Assembly (NCBI GenBank): GCA_026261815.1
Contig: JAMPIT010000539.1
Span: forward strand, 6,650,501 to 6,714,500
Reading direction: 5' to 3'
Source of the DNA: Monarcha castaneiventris obscurior
Taxonomy: Eukaryota > Chordata > Aves > Passeriformes > Monarchidae
Length of the DNA stretch: 64,000 nt
This document shows positions 63,851-64,000 of the stretch, in pieces. Made by a program: the position numbers and the translations under genes. Below the pieces are notes generated by a model, which was not told the DNA's origin, searched no databases, and saw only the letters and a program-made list of their open reading frames with translations. How positions within the stretch are numbered: position 1 is the stretch's first letter; each line of letters starts with the position of its first letter.

Positions 63851-64000
63851 ACCCCTGGCTGTGAGGCAGGAGCAGGCCAGGGGCCTCTCCAGGCTGGGAA
63901 TTGGGGCAGAGCTTTCAGGTGATTCCGCTTTGCCAGCAGTGGAGGGTGAGGAGCTCTGCAGATGCTCAGCTGCTGCTCAGCTCAGGCAGCTGGAGCTGAT

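Larger units (their letters stand above)
41038..64000 (+). other. AFF2: Intron sequence downstream of the second AFF exon (at least 23 kb)
   Basis: The intron begins at the GTAAGT donor and runs past the window end. No open frame resembles the serine-rich segment that should follow in AFF proteins, so the next exon is probably beyond 64000. Contents include old CR1 pieces on the minus strand, a younger CR1 copy, an AT-rich repeat, a CpG island near 50.3 kb, a 157-bp homopyrimidine tract and a GC-rich block at 59.9-60.6 kb. Other stretches, such as 47-50 kb, 51-55.8 kb and 60.7-63.8 kb, hold nothing I can identify beyond one weak relic. Confidence 0.65.

Noticed and set aside
1..64000. CRISPR arrays, operons, tRNA or rRNA genes and intact transposons
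   Set aside because: No spaced direct repeats, no cloverleaf or rRNA-like sequence, and no full-length transposase or polymerase frame was seen. Tandem arrays present are head-to-tail minisatellites without unique spacers.

Overview
The window looks like bird genomic DNA, most likely from a passerine. It lies almost entirely inside one very large protein-coding gene on the + strand. The only coding sequence I can support is two very short exons, at 25636-25687 (52 bp) and 41000-41037 (38 bp). They have canonical AG/GT splice sites and compatible phases. Together they encode MLEDDLKLSSDEDDNEQ followed by AAEKTKLRNIPV. This is the acidic motif shared by the AF4/FMR2 (AFF) family of transcription-elongation scaffolds, and AFF2 (FMR2) fits best. 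Three intron segments fill the rest: at least 25.6 kb upstream, 15.3 kb between the exons, and at least 23 kb downstream. Such giant introns are expected for AFF2 and AFF3.

The bird assignment rests on the repeats. There are several CR1 LINE 3' fragments, both young-looking (14455-14720, 46398-46632, 34479-34562) and very old L3/CR1-like (28676-28931, 42690-42860, 44838-45005, 56405-56695, 27434-27489). A retroviral LTR-like element at about 22823-24071 matches, from memory, an LTR family that is abundant in songbirds. I also see one MIR-like SINE remnant.

Layout. 1-25.6 kb: intron with a 39-bp GC-rich minisatellite (3625-3840), a MIR-like relic, a CR1 copy and the LTR element carrying its own 53-bp minisatellite. 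25.6-41.0 kb: exon, 15.3-kb intron with CR1 and L3 relics, then a possibly conserved non-coding block with an RFX X-box palindrome about 670 bp upstream of the second exon. 41.0-64.0 kb: intron with old CR1 pieces, a CpG island (about 50160-50550), a 157-bp homopyrimidine tract built on (TTCTC)n (55871-56027) and a GC-rich block (59930-60600).

Almost all open reading frames longer than 60 codons here look like chance ORFs in intron, or by-products of GC-rich tandem repeats. I found no RNA gene, CRISPR array, bacterial-type operon or intact mobile element. The most informative observations are the exon pair that preserves frame only as a pair, the two independent minisatellites, the intronic CpG island, the long polypyrimidine pentanucleotide tract and the RFX-like palindrome.
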